A stretch of 64,000 nucleotides of DNA from JADGHE01 sp035716025 (GCA_035716025.1 DASTKH010000043.1:19998-83997); one strand, 5' to 3'; positions 8,617-17,604 are shown, counted from the first letter of the stretch. The notes: generated by a model from the sequence alone, not told the origin. Made by a program: numbers and translations.

Positions 8617-10262
8617 ATCGCTTCGCCGCCCTCCTCGATCGGCTCGCCTTCGAGCCGGCCCGCAACGCCAAACTGCGGCAGATGACGGACTATTTCCGCC
8701 AGACGCCCGACCCCGAGCGCGGCTGGGCGCTGGCGGCCCTCACGGGCGCCCTCTCCTTCCGCCACGCCAAGCCGGGGATCATCCGGGCGCTCGCCGCCGA
8801 ACGCATCGACCCGGTGCTGTTCGGGCTCTCCTGGGACTATGTCGGGGATCTTTCGGAGACGGTGGCCCTGCTGTGGCCAGGGCCGCGCGAACCGAGCGGC
8901 GACCCGGTCGCCCGCTCGGGCCCCAGTCTGTCTCACGTCGTCCACACCCTCGCCACGCTCGGCAAGACGGAACTGCCGGCTCAACTCGCCGCTTGGCTCG
9001 ACGCCCTCGACGAGACCGGCCGCTGGGCCCTCCTGAAACTGGTGACCGGCGCGCTGCGCATCGGCGTTTCGGCGCGGCTTGCGAAGAGCGCGGTGGCGGC
9101 GCTCGGCGGCAAGACGGCGGACGAGATCGAGCTGATCTGGCCCGCGCTCGCCCCGCCCTATGTCGAATTGTTCGCCTGGGCGGAAGATCGCGCGGAGCGG
9201 CCGCGCCACACCGACCCGGCCCCGTTCCGCCCCGTCATGCTCGCCCATGCGATCGAACCGTCGGAGCTCGCCGGTCTCGATCCCCTCGACTACATCGCCG
9301 AATGGAAGTGGGACGGCATCCGCGTCCAGGCGGTCGCCGGCCGACGTGATGACGGCACGCTGCTGGTGCGGCTCTACTCGCGGACCGGCGAGGACATTTC
9401 CAAGAGCTTCCCCGACCTCGCGGAGGCGCTACGCGTGCCGGCCGTGATCGACGGCGAATTGCTGATCCTGCGCGAGAGACGCGTGCAGAGCTTCAACGTT
9501 CTGCAGCAACGGCTCAATCGCAAGAGCGTCACCCCCAAACTGCTGGCGGAGTTCCCCGCCCATCTGCGCGCCTACGACCTTCTCGGAGAAGGAAGCGAAG
9601 ACCTGCGCGACCTGCCCTTCTACGAGCGCCGGCGGCGCCTCGAAGCCTTCGTCGCAAAGCTCGGCGACCCGCGGATCAGTCTCTCGCCGCGCGTCGCCTT
9701 TGCGACCTGGCACGACCTGACGGCGGCGCGCGCCGACCCGGCGGGCGCAGGCGCGGGCCCCGACGCCGAAGCCGTGGAAGGCATCATGCTCAAACGGCGC
9801 GACGCGCTCTATCTTCCCGGTCGTCCGAAGGGCCTGTGGTGGAAGTGGAAACGCGACCCGCACGTCATCGATGCCGTCCTGATGTATGCGCAGCGCGGCA
9901 GCGGCAAGCGGTCCTCCTTCTATTCCGACTACACTTTCGGATTGTGGACGAAAGGCGAGAGCGGCGACGAACTGGTGCCGGTCGGAAAGGCCTATTTCGG
10001 ATTTACTGACGAGGAGCTGCGGCAGATCGACCGGTTCGTGCGACGCAACACCGTCGACCGCTTCGGCCCGGTTCGCGAGGTCGCCCATGAGCCGGACCGC
10101 GGCCTGGTGCTCGAGGTCGCTTTCGAGGGCCTGCAACGGTCGAACCGCCACCGTTCCGGCGTCGCAATGCGCTTTCCGCGCATCAACCGCCTGCGCTGGG
10201 ACAAACCGCCCGCCGAGGCCGATCGGCTGGAGACTTTGGAGAAGCTGCTGCCCCCGGAATGA
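8613..10262 (+). CDS. ATP-dependent DNA ligase (repair, ligase-associated cassette)
   Basis: Product of 549 residues. An N-terminal DNA-binding domain (about 1-200) precedes the adenylation domain; the catalytic lysine is K232 in 'EWKWDGIR', and later motifs include 'IDGELLI', 'EGIMLKR' and 'WWKWKRDP'. An OB-fold finishes the protein. This is the long ligase class called cisplatin damage response ligase, distinct from LigD and from the essential NAD-dependent LigA. The ATG at 8613 overlaps the exonuclease stop. With pdeM, helicase and exonuclease it forms a four-protein set likely to handle a DNA lesion or gap; the exact lesion is unknown. Confidence 0.93.
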   Translation: MNRFAALLDRLAFEPARNAKLRQMTDYFRQTPDPERGWALAALTGALSFRHAKPGIIRALAAERIDPVLFGLSWDYVGDLSETVALLWPGPREPSGDPVARSGPSLSHVVHTLATLGKTELPAQLAAWLDALDETGRWALLKLVTGALRIGVSARLAKSAVAALGGKTADEIELIWPALAPPYVELFAWAEDRAERPRHTDPAPFRPVMLAHAIEPSELAGLDPLDYIAEWKWDGIRVQAVAGRRDDGTLLVRLYSRTGEDISKSFPDLAEALRVPAVIDGELLILRERRVQSFNVLQQRLNRKSVTPKLLAEFPAHLRAYDLLGEGSEDLRDLPFYERRRRLEAFVAKLGDPRISLSPRVAFATWHDLTAARADPAGAGAGPDAEAVEGIMLKRRDALYLPGRPKGLWWKWKRDPHVIDAVLMYAQRGSGKRSSFYSDYTFGLWTKGESGDELVPVGKAYFGFTDEELRQIDRFVRRNTVDRFGPVREVAHEPDRGLVLEVAFEGLQRSNRHRSGVAMRFPRINRLRWDKPPAEADRLETLEKLLPPE

Positions 10263-10430
10263 CAAGCCCTGCCTCGGCAAACCCCGAATCGGCGCTATAA
10301 CGCCGGAACCTGGAACAGGCGGCGGCCGCCGCCGGGCCCACCCGGGAGTCGTTCCCTGTTGCGGAAAGGCCTCGGTTCGGGATCGGCGCGGCGGTGCCAA
10401 GCCCGCGGCGATGACTGCTGGAGAACGTCC

Positions 10431-10709
10431 ATGTCCGACGGTTTTGTCTCGCGATTCCTCGGTGGTCCGCCACTGTGGGTGCTCGTCCGCCTTGCCCTGC
10501 TCTCCGTGCTCGTCGGCGTGGTGCTGGCGGCGCTCGGGCTCGATCCGTGGAACATCGTCCGCAGCATCGAGCGTCTCGCACATACGTTGTGGGACATGGG
10601 TTTCGACGCGATTTTCCTCCTGTGGCGATACTTCCTGCTCGGCGCGGTGCTGGTGTTTCCCATCTGGCTCGTCGTGCGACTGATCAAGGCGCCGTCGACG
10701 CGCCGCTGA
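10431..10709 (+). CDS. DUF6460 small membrane protein
   Basis: Product of 92 residues. Two hydrophobic segments (about 14-35 and 59-82) surround 'LGLDPWNIVRSIERL' and 'MGFDAIFLLWRYFLLGA'. I recognise this layout as the DUF6460 family, common in Hyphomicrobiales and of unknown function. The ATG at 10431 begins the conserved 'MSDGF' N-terminus. The upstream 168 bases hold no other gene that I can see. Confidence 0.75.
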   Translation: MSDGFVSRFLGGPPLWVLVRLALLSVLVGVVLAALGLDPWNIVRSIERLAHTLWDMGFDAIFLLWRYFLLGAVLVFPIWLVVRLIKAPSTRR

Positions 10710-10827
10710 TGCGGCTTTCGGTTCCTCTCTTTCCGTCCTCCACCTTGGCTTCAGCGAAATTGAGCCTTCTCATTCGCGGAATGCGTTGGCGAAGGCGCCC
10801 ACGTGCCTGCTATGGCTGGCCGCTCGA

Positions 10828-12183
10828 ATGACCACGGCCGATTCATCGCGTTTTCATGTCACGCACGCGCGCGTGCTCGCCATCGCGGTGCCGATGACGC
10901 TTGCGAACGCGACGACGCCGCTGCTCGGCCTGGTCGGCACCGGAGCGATCGGCCAGCTCGGACAAGCGCATCTGCTGGGCGCAGTGGCGATTTCCGCCGT
11001 CGTGTTCGACTGCATATTCTGGCTGTTCGGATTTCTTCGGATGGGCACCGTTGCGCTGACCGCGCAGGCGGTCGGTGCCGGGGATGAGGCGGAGCAGCGC
11101 GCCGTCCTCGCGCGCGCGCTCGTCCTGTCCGCCTTGATCGGCCTTGCGCTGGTGGCCTTGCAATGGCCGGTCGGTTGGGCCGCATACCGGCTGATGGGCG
11201 CAAGCGACGCGGTCACGGACGCCGCCGAGCTCTATTTCTCCGTTCGAATCTGGTCCGCTCCCTTCACGCTCGCCAACTACGTCGTTCTCGGCTGGCTGGT
11301 CGGCCAGGCCCGCACGGGTCTTGCGCTTGCGCTTCAGATCGCCATGAACGTCGTCAGCGTGGCGGCCGTTCTCGTGCTGGTCCTTTGGCTCGATTTCGGC
11401 GTGCGAGGCGTCGCGTTTTCGGCGGTGATCGCCGAGACCGCCGGACTGGGGGCCGGTCTTGCCGTCGCGAGACGGGTGGGCGGCTCCGCCTCGTTGCCAT
11501 GGACGACAGTGTTCGACCGGGCGAGGCTCGGCCGGATGCTCGCCGTCAATCGCGACATCATGATCCGCACGGCCGCGCTGATCGGAGCCTTTCTGTTCTT
11601 CAACGCGCAGAGCGCACGTGCCGGCGACACGATCCTCGCCGCCAATGCCGTGCTCAACAATTTCGTGCTGGTGTCCGCTTTTTTCCTGGACGGCTTCGCG
11701 ACCGCCTCCGAGCAATTGTGCGGCCGCGCCGTGGGAGCGCGCGATGGCACGGCCTTTCGTACCTCCGTCATGCTCTCGCTCGGTTGGGGCTTTGCGGTGG
11801 CCTGTGTGATCGCCGTGAGCTGTCTCGGTGCCGGCACCGGACTCATTGCCCTGATGACGACGAGCCCCGAAGTGCGGCGCGTGGCGGGAGAGTTCCTCAT
11901 TTTCGCGGCCTTCGCCCCGCTCGCCGGGGTCGGCGCGTACATCTTCGACGGCGTCTATGTGGGCGCGACCTGGACGCGCGATATCCGCAACCTGATGCTG
12001 GCCGCCCTCGCCATTTACTTCGCAACATGGTGGCTGACGCGCGGGCTCGGCAATGCGGGCCTGTGGCTTGCGATCCTCGCCTTTCTCGCCGCGCGCGGCG
12101 TCTTGCAGGCGCTGCGTTACCCGGCGCTTACGCGGGCGAGCTTCGCAAGCCCCTCCCGTGTCACCCGCGTGGCTGCGGCCTGA
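10828..12183 (+). CDS. MATE-family efflux transporter (DinF-like)
   Basis: Product of 451 residues with about 12 transmembrane segments in two MatE repeats. 'VPMTLANATTPLLGLVGTGAIGQLG' in helix 1 and 'FWLFGFLRMGTVALTAQAVG' in helices 2-3 are characteristic of the DinF branch. These are H+ or Na+ coupled exporters of organic cations or other toxic compounds at the inner membrane. The start at 10828 (MTTADSS) is preferred over an upstream ATG at 10786 that adds only a short extension. Its final 23 bases overlap the convergent DUF3551 gene. Confidence 0.88.
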   Translation: MTTADSSRFHVTHARVLAIAVPMTLANATTPLLGLVGTGAIGQLGQAHLLGAVAISAVVFDCIFWLFGFLRMGTVALTAQAVGAGDEAEQRAVLARALVLSALIGLALVALQWPVGWAAYRLMGASDAVTDAAELYFSVRIWSAPFTLANYVVLGWLVGQARTGLALALQIAMNVVSVAAVLVLVLWLDFGVRGVAFSAVIAETAGLGAGLAVARRVGGSASLPWTTVFDRARLGRMLAVNRDIMIRTAALIGAFLFFNAQSARAGDTILAANAVLNNFVLVSAFFLDGFATASEQLCGRAVGARDGTAFRTSVMLSLGWGFAVACVIAVSCLGAGTGLIALMTTSPEVRRVAGEFLIFAAFAPLAGVGAYIFDGVYVGATWTRDIRNLMLAALAIYFATWWLTRGLGNAGLWLAILAFLAARGVLQALRYPALTRASFASPSRVTRVAAA

Positions 12184-12442
12184 CCCGCCGCGGCGGCGGC
12201 GCCTGCCGCGCCGCGGGCCCCGCTGAATAGGGATTGACGCTGCACCAGCCGCCCATGCCGCGCACCTCCTCGAGGCAACGCTCGAGCGTATCGAAGGCGC
12301 AAAGAGCGCTCGCGCCGCCTTGAAAGACGGGGATCATGGCGCACCAGGGATATTCCTTGCGCGCCTGCGCCTCCCCGCTGCCGGGCGCGCCGGCCGCGAG
12401 GGCTACCGCGGCAAACAGGGAGCAGAAGGCAAGCCGCCGCAT
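12161..12442 (-). CDS. DUF3551 exported protein (copy 2)
   Basis: Product of 93 residues: a signal peptide (about 1-25, cleaved near GEAQA) followed by a short Cys-containing DUF3551 domain. Its signature 'YPWCAMIP...CAFDTLERCLEEVRGMGGWCSVNPY' is shared with the copy just upstream. The family is widespread in Bradyrhizobium-like bacteria with no known function; paired cysteines suggest disulphides in the periplasm. It starts 4 bases after the first copy ends, so the two form an operon and probably arose by duplication. Confidence 0.8.
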   Translation of the reverse strand: MRRLAFCSLFAAVALAAGAPGSGEAQARKEYPWCAMIPVFQGGASALCAFDTLERCLEEVRGMGGWCSVNPYSAGPAARQAPPPRRVRPQPRG

Positions 12443-12446
12443 CGGT

Positions 12447-12713
12447 TCAGCGCCGCGGCGGACGCGCGTAAGGAACGTCCTGCGGGCGCGGGCTTGCGAC
12501 ATAATACGGGTTCGGCCGGCAATGGCCGCCCACGCCGTGCATCGCCTCCAGGCATTGCTGGAGCGTGTAATAGCCGCAGTTCTCGAACGCATTGCGCCCG
12601 CCGGTATAGGCGCAGTAGGCGTAATCGGACTGCGCCCCCGCCGGCCCGGAACAGCCGGCCGCAGCGAGTGCCGCGAGCGCTACCACGGCGGTTGCCGCAA
12701 TCGTTTTCAGCAT
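12447..12713 (-). CDS. DUF3551 exported protein (copy 1)
   Basis: Product of 88 residues: a signal peptide (about 1-28) followed by the DUF3551 signature 'YAYCAYTGG...ENCGYYTLQQCLEAMHGVGGHCRPNPYY' and a Pro/Arg-rich tail. The ATG at 12713 is preceded by GGAGG. It has the same Cys spacing as copy 2 downstream. The role is unknown. Confidence 0.82.
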   Translation of the reverse strand: MLKTIAATAVVALAALAAAGCSGPAGAQSDYAYCAYTGGRNAFENCGYYTLQQCLEAMHGVGGHCRPNPYYVASPRPQDVPYARPPRR

Positions 12714-12827
12714 TCACGTCCTCCATGGCCGGGCGCGCGAGAGCGTTGCGAGAAGACGAGCGGCACCGGCACCGACTCGGCGCGACGACAGAGTAGAACC
12801 ATTCGGCCCGGCCGCAACCGATGGGCC

Positions 12828-14264
12828 TCAATAGCGATAATGGTCCGGCTTGTACGGCCCTTCCACCGGCAGGCCGACATATGCGGCCTGCTTCTCGGAC
12901 ATGCGGGTGAGCTTCGCGCCGATCTTGGCAAGGTGCAGGCGCGCGACCTTCTCGTCGAGCTGCTTCGGAAGGGTGTAGACCTTGTTCTGATATTGCCTGC
13001 TCTTCTCCTGCGCATCCTTCCAGAGCTCGATCTGGGCGAGCGTCTGGTTCGTAAACGATGCGGACATCACGAAGCTCGGGTGCCCCATGGCGTTGCCGAG
13101 ATTCACGAGCCGGCCTTCCGACAGGAGGATGATGCGCTTTCCGTCGGGGAACTCGATCTCGTCAACCTGCGGCTTGACGTTGTGCCAGCGGAAATTGCGC
13201 AGCGCGGCGACCTGAATCTCGCTGTCGAAATGCCCGATATTGCAGACGATCGCACGGTGTTTCATTTGCCGCATATGGTCGAGCGTGATGACGTCGACAT
13301 TGCCGGTCGCGGTCACGAAAATATCCGCGCGCGGGGCGGCGTCTTCCATCGTGGTGACCTCGTAGCCCTCCATCGCCGCCTGCAAGGCGCAGATCGGATC
13401 GACTTCCGACACCAGCACGCGGCAGCCGGCCTGGCGCAGGGAGGCCGCCGAGCCTTTGCCGACATCGCCGAAGCCGCACACCATGGCCACCTTGCCGGCC
13501 ATCATCACGTCCGTGCCGCGGCGGATGCCGTCCACAAGCGATTCGCGGCAGCCGTAGAGATTGTCGAATTTCGACTTCGTGACGCTGTCGTTGACGTTGA
13601 TGGCGGGGAAGAGCAGGCGGCCTTCCTTCTCCATCTGATAGAGGCGATGAACGCCCGTGGTCGTCTCCTCGGTGACGCCCCTGATCTCGCGGGCGAGTCG
13701 GGAGTACCAGCCGGGCTGCCGCTTGAGGCGCGCCTTGATGGCTGCGAAAAGCGCCTCTTCCTCTTCGTTCGTCGGATGATCGACGACCGAATGGTTCTGC
13801 TCCGCTTTGACGCCGAGATGCACCAGCAGAGTCGCGTCGCCGCCGTCGTCGAGGATCATGTTCGGCGTGCCGCCGTCCCCCCATTCGAAGATGCGGTGCG
13901 TGAACTCCCAATATTCGGCAAGACTCTCGCCCTTGTACGCAAAAACCGGAACGCCGGCGGCGGCGATCGCGGCGGCGGCGTGATCCTGCGTCGAGTAGAT
14001 GTTGCACGAGGCCCAGCGCACCTCGGCGCCGAGTGCCACAAGCGTCTCGATCAGCACCGCAGTCTGAATCGTCATGTGCAGAGATCCGGCGATCCGTGCG
14101 CCGCGCAGCGGCTGCGTCGGGCCGTATTCTTCGCGGGTTGCCATCAGACCCGGCATCTCCGTCTCGGCCATGGCGATTTCCTTGCGCCCCCAATCGGCGA
14201 GACCGATGTCCCTGACGACGTAGTCGCCGGTCTGCGAAAGGTTGGCCTTGGCGGCTTGGCTCAT
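12828..14264 (-). CDS. ahcY: S-adenosylhomocysteine hydrolase
   Basis: Product of 478 residues, full length for the bacterial enzyme. It converts S-adenosylhomocysteine to homocysteine and adenosine in the cytoplasm and keeps SAM-dependent methylation running. Substrate-binding motifs are visible ('GSLHMTIQTAVLIETL', 'NVNDSVTKSKFDNLYG'), as are the NAD motif 'GFGDVGKGSA', the closing 'CNIGHFDSEI' segment and the C-terminal 'KPDHYRY' that completes the neighbouring NAD site. A palindromic operator 97 bases upstream suggests control by an SAH-responsive ArsR-type repressor. Confidence 0.97.
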   Translation of the reverse strand: MSQAAKANLSQTGDYVVRDIGLADWGRKEIAMAETEMPGLMATREEYGPTQPLRGARIAGSLHMTIQTAVLIETLVALGAEVRWASCNIYSTQDHAAAAIAAAGVPVFAYKGESLAEYWEFTHRIFEWGDGGTPNMILDDGGDATLLVHLGVKAEQNHSVVDHPTNEEEEALFAAIKARLKRQPGWYSRLAREIRGVTEETTTGVHRLYQMEKEGRLLFPAINVNDSVTKSKFDNLYGCRESLVDGIRRGTDVMMAGKVAMVCGFGDVGKGSAASLRQAGCRVLVSEVDPICALQAAMEGYEVTTMEDAAPRADIFVTATGNVDVITLDHMRQMKHRAIVCNIGHFDSEIQVAALRNFRWHNVKPQVDEIEFPDGKRIILLSEGRLVNLGNAMGHPSFVMSASFTNQTLAQIELWKDAQEKSRQYQNKVYTLPKQLDEKVARLHLAKIGAKLTRMSEKQAAYVGLPVEGPYKPDHYRY

Positions 14265-14360
14265 GACGATCCCCGGAAGCGTGAATTCGTTCTGCGGCGC
14301 CCATGATCGGGTCTGCGCGCCGCCGTCTTAACAGTCCTCCTGTCGGTCGGCAATAAGGAT

Positions 14361-14376
14361 ATAAAGATTTCTTTAT
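14361..14376 (-). promoter_or_regulatory. Palindromic operator upstream of ahcY (SahR-like)
   Basis: ATAAAGA-TT-TCTTTAT is a perfect 7-2-7 inverted repeat between the HPr gene and ahcY. It resembles the A/T-rich operators described for SahR, the SAH-sensing ArsR-family regulator of proteobacterial methionine-cycle genes. The palindrome is seen; the regulator assignment is inferred from the match and from the downstream gene. Confidence 0.6.
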
Positions 14377-14385
14377 GTCATGACC

Positions 14386-14718
14386 TTATTCGTCCTCGCC
14401 GAAGCCGCTTGCCACGAGAGCCGCGAGCGCATCGAGGACCTCCCTCGCCTGTGTGCCCGTGGCGGCAACGGTGATGGTGGTGCCGGGGCCGGCCGAGAGC
14501 ATCATCAAGCCCATGATCGAGTCCCCGCCCACCGATTCGCCGCAGCGGGAAACCTGCACCTTGGCATCAAACTGCTCCACCGTTTGCACGAATCGCGCGG
14601 ACGCGCGGGCGTGCAAGCCCTTCTTGTTGACGATCTGCAGTTTTCGGGTCAGGGCGCCGGGCTCCGTGGTCGGCTCATCGCCCGCGCAAGGCTCATCGGC
14701 GTCGAAGGAGGGGCTCAT
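14386..14718 (-). CDS. HPr family phosphocarrier protein
   Basis: Product of 110 residues. The HPr domain carries the phosphorylated histidine H36 in 'KKGLHARAS' and the regulatory serine S67 in 'GGDSIMGLMML'. A hydrophilic N-terminal extension of about 22 residues precedes it. It relays phosphate from enzyme I (or EI-Ntr) to EIIA and can be phosphorylated on Ser by HprK. The start at 14718 overlaps the EIIA stop by 4 bases. In this group the pathway is regulatory rather than for sugar uptake; no EIIB or EIIC is present here. Confidence 0.92.
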   Translation of the reverse strand: MSPSFDADEPCAGDEPTTEPGALTRKLQIVNKKGLHARASARFVQTVEQFDAKVQVSRCGESVGGDSIMGLMMLSAGPGTTITVAATGTQAREVLDALAALVASGFGEDE

Positions 14719-15116
14719 TTCCCGGCCAGAACGCGGCTGGCGATGGTGATGTATTTCCTCCCGGCGGCCTGCGCCTGCACCACCACTTCCGAGAGGGGAC
14801 ACTCGTCTCGCACTTTGGCGAGTTTGATCAACATCGGCAAGTTGATCCCAGCCAGTACTTCGACCTGCGGGCGACCCATAACCGAGATCGCAAGATTCGA
14901 CGGAGTGCCGCCGAACATGTCCGTCAGGATGATCACCCCGTCGCCACTGTCCACGTTCTGAACGGCGCGAATAATGTCCTGGCGGCGCTGCTCGACATCG
15001 TCGTCGGGCTCGATGACCACCGCCTCGAGCTGCTTCTGCGGCCCCATGACGTGCTCAAGGGCGGCGCGAAACTCCACCGCAAGCCGCCCGTGGGTGACGA
15101 GCACGAGGCCAATCAT
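14715..15116 (-). CDS. PTS EIIA component, mannose (ManX) type
   Basis: Product of 133 residues with the EIIA-Man fold. The phosphorylated histidine is H9 in 'GLVLVTHG', and 'GVIILTDMFGGTPSN' is the second family signature. The start at 15116 gives the standard N-terminus. There are no transport partners beside it, so it probably acts as a signalling sink for phosphate from HPr. It is coupled by overlap to the HPr gene and follows hprK, as in most Hyphomicrobiales. Confidence 0.92.
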   Translation of the reverse strand: MIGLVLVTHGRLAVEFRAALEHVMGPQKQLEAVVIEPDDDVEQRRQDIIRAVQNVDSGDGVIILTDMFGGTPSNLAISVMGRPQVEVLAGINLPMLIKLAKVRDECPLSEVVVQAQAAGRKYITIASRVLAGK

Positions 15117-15252
15117 GATGGTCCCCCGAACACCGAAACCGCGCGTGCACTGCACGCGGGCCGATGGGCAGATGAGGCATCAAACGGCAAGGCAGAGGCC
15201 TGTTGCGGCTGCGCTCCGGTTGCTGCACCGCGATGGGACGGCAGCAAGCGGG

Positions 15253-15693
15253 TCACCGCTCTACTCCACTTCGCCCGATGACGGCAAGCAGGACGGGGAG
15301 CGCCAAGACGCCGCCGGGGAAGGCGAGGCGCGGAACCGGCACTCCGGCGAGGGCCGCCGTCTCGACCTCCGGCGCCATGCGACAGGCATCCTGCGCTTCG
15401 AGATCTACGACCAAACCGACCATCGCGACAGGCTCGTAGGGAAGCCGCCGGATCCCGAGGCCGCGGACTTCGATGAGACCTGCGAGCGGCGCGGCGGGGC
15501 GCGCCAGCAAGCGCCCGTTGACCCCCGTCAACATCACGCGATCGTCCGCGACGAGACGCGCGAACGTAAGCCGGCCGCCTTCCGCGGCCTGAATGAGTTC
15601 CAAGGCCAGGCGCGACTTTCCGGCCCCCGAGGGACCTCGGATGAGCACCGCCCGAGGGCCCACCAACACGGCCGAGGCGTGGATCGTCGTCAC
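15253..15693 (-). CDS. hprK: HPr kinase/phosphorylase, short alphaproteobacterial form
   Basis: Product of 146 residues, about half the length of the Firmicutes enzyme because the N-terminal domain is absent, as is normal in alphaproteobacteria. Walker A 'GPSGAGKS' spans residues 20-27, followed by 'VADDRV' and the HprK signature 'IEVRGLGIRRLPY'. It phosphorylates and dephosphorylates a serine of HPr, linking PTS phosphorylation to the energy state. The start is GTG at 15693, 16 bases after the chvG stop, so it is probably in one operon with chvI-chvG. Confidence 0.92.
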   Translation of the reverse strand: MTTIHASAVLVGPRAVLIRGPSGAGKSRLALELIQAAEGGRLTFARLVADDRVMLTGVNGRLLARPAAPLAGLIEVRGLGIRRLPYEPVAMVGLVVDLEAQDACRMAPEVETAALAGVPVPRLAFPGGVLALPVLLAVIGRSGVER

Positions 15694-15709
15694 GGCGAGG
15701 GGAAACGGC

Positions 15710-17533
15710 TCACGCGGCGGGCAAGCGGACGACGAAGCGCGCGCCCGCGACCCGCTGCTCTTCGCCTGGCTTCGCCGAGGTCATACGGTTCTCCGCCCAG
15801 ATGCGCCCCCCATGCGCTTCGACGATCTGTTTGGAGATCGACAGGCCCAATCCCGAATTCTGGCCGAAGCCCTGCTCGGGCCTGTCCGTGTAGAAGCGTT
15901 CGAAGATGCGCTCGAGAGCCTCTTCGTTGATGCCCGGCCCGTCGTCGTCCACCACGATCTCGACCTGGTCGCGCGTGCGACGGCAGTTCACGCGGACAAC
16001 GCCGCCGGGCGGCGAGAAGGAGCGCGCATTGGCGATGAGATTGTCGATGACCTGGCCTAGTCGCGAATCGTGGCCGCAAACCCGAAGCTGGTGCGGCGGG
16101 TTCTCCATCGAGAGCTTGATTTTGACATCGCTGGTCGGGATCTCGTTGGCGACGCTGACGACGGTATTCAGCAGACGGGGCAGGTCCACCGGCGCGGCGT
16201 CCTGACGCTGCAGCTCGGCATCGAGGCGGCTCGCATCGGAAATGTCGGAGATCAGCCGATCGAGCCGCCGCACGTCGTGCTGGATGATGCCGAGGAGCCG
16301 CTTGCGGCTGTCTTCGGACCGGGCAAGCGGCAGCGTCTCGACGGCCGAACGCAAGGATGTGAGCGGGTTCTTCAGCTCATGCGCGACATCGGCGGCGAAG
16401 CTTTCGATCGCTTCCATGCGGCTATAGAGCGCCTTGGTCATGTCGCGCAACGCGCCGGACAGGTGGCCGATCTCGTCGCGCCGATCGGTGAAATCCGGAA
16501 TCTCAACTCGAGAGCGGATGCGGTGGCGCACGTGCTCGGCGGCATCCGCGAGCCGCCGCACCGGCCCCGCGATGGTGCCGGCAAGCAGCACCGACAATAC
16601 GACCATGACACTCGCGGCGATGAGGAACAGTTTGACGATCGCGAGGCGCTCGGCCTCCACCATGTTGTCGATGTCCCCGCCCTGCGTGGAGAGCAGGAGC
16701 GCGCCCCGCACCGCGCGAAAGCGCTGCACCGGCACCGCGACCGACACGATGGCCTCGCCGCGGTCGTTCACCCGCACCACGCTCGCCTTCTGCCCGGCGA
16801 GCGCCATAGCCACTTCCGGATAGCCCTTTCCGTTCTCCGCACCGAGTTCCTTGTAGAGCGGCAGATCGCCGCGCCCGAACCAGTTGCGAAACGCGTGCCA
16901 GAAGCGATCAAACAGGCCGGGTTTCTCGGCGTTCGGCGCCGGCAGATCGAAGCGCAGGACGTCGCCCTTTCCGAAAAGGCTGCGGCTGTCCACCAGCAGA
17001 ACGCCGTCCCTGTCGTAGATGCGTGCCCGCGTATTGGTCGGCGAGATCAGCCGCCGCAGCACCGGGGCGACGCGCTCCGGGTTGATCGGAAATTCGAGCG
17101 CGGAGAACGGCTCGTCGGGGCCGTAGCTCTCTCCCGTCTGCAACTCCAGCAACTTGTCCGGATCGATGGTGATGGAATTGGTCTCGACCGTCGCGGACGC
17201 CGCAATTGCGCCGGCGATGATTTCGCCCTGAACCAGCAGGCTCTGCACCCGGGCATCGATCAGCCCGGCGCGGAACTGCGACAGATAGAGAATGCCGATG
17301 ACGAGCGCGAGCAGGCCCGTCACGTTAAGGAAGACGATGCGGCGCGTGAGGCTGGAGAAACTTTGCGTCAAAAAGAAACGCCACGCCCGGCGCAGGAAGC
17401 TTGCCGGCGCCTCCGCGCCGGTCCCCTCCATGGCTAAGCGCGTCTCGTCACGCCGGGCGGTTTCCGCAACTGCCGTGGCGTATTCCGAGGTTCGATCGAG
17501 CACGGTGGTCGCAACCCCACCTTTGTCAGTCAC
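15710..17533 (-). CDS. chvG: Sensor histidine kinase ChvG
   Basis: Product of 607 residues. A first membrane segment (about 64-85) is followed by a large periplasmic stimulus-sensing domain, a second membrane segment (about 303-325), HAMP, a HisKA domain with the phospho-accepting His in 'DVAHELKNPLTSLRSA', and HATPase_c with 'LGLSISKQIVEAHGG'. It phosphorylates ChvI. In Agrobacterium and Sinorhizobium the ChvG/ExoS-ChvI pair responds to low pH and envelope stress and controls exopolysaccharide and virulence genes. The start is GTG at 17533; a later ATG at 17428 would also keep both membrane segments. Confidence 0.93.
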   Translation of the reverse strand: MTDKGGVATTVLDRTSEYATAVAETARRDETRLAMEGTGAEAPASFLRRAWRFFLTQSFSSLTRRIVFLNVTGLLALVIGILYLSQFRAGLIDARVQSLLVQGEIIAGAIAASATVETNSITIDPDKLLELQTGESYGPDEPFSALEFPINPERVAPVLRRLISPTNTRARIYDRDGVLLVDSRSLFGKGDVLRFDLPAPNAEKPGLFDRFWHAFRNWFGRGDLPLYKELGAENGKGYPEVAMALAGQKASVVRVNDRGEAIVSVAVPVQRFRAVRGALLLSTQGGDIDNMVEAERLAIVKLFLIAASVMVVLSVLLAGTIAGPVRRLADAAEHVRHRIRSRVEIPDFTDRRDEIGHLSGALRDMTKALYSRMEAIESFAADVAHELKNPLTSLRSAVETLPLARSEDSRKRLLGIIQHDVRRLDRLISDISDASRLDAELQRQDAAPVDLPRLLNTVVSVANEIPTSDVKIKLSMENPPHQLRVCGHDSRLGQVIDNLIANARSFSPPGGVVRVNCRRTRDQVEIVVDDDGPGINEEALERIFERFYTDRPEQGFGQNSGLGLSISKQIVEAHGGRIWAENRMTSAKPGEEQRVAGARFVVRLPAA

Positions 17534-17604
17534 GCGCCGCCGCGCTGCTCGATCCCGCCGCGAATCGGCGAGTCAAAGGCGGCGGCGCTGCTGGCCGCCC
17601 CGCC

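Noticed and set aside
14265..14385. A SAM or SAH riboswitch before ahcY
   Set aside because: The 121-base leader shows no pseudoknot or conserved SAM/SAH aptamer core that I can find; the A/T-rich palindrome suggests a protein operator instead.
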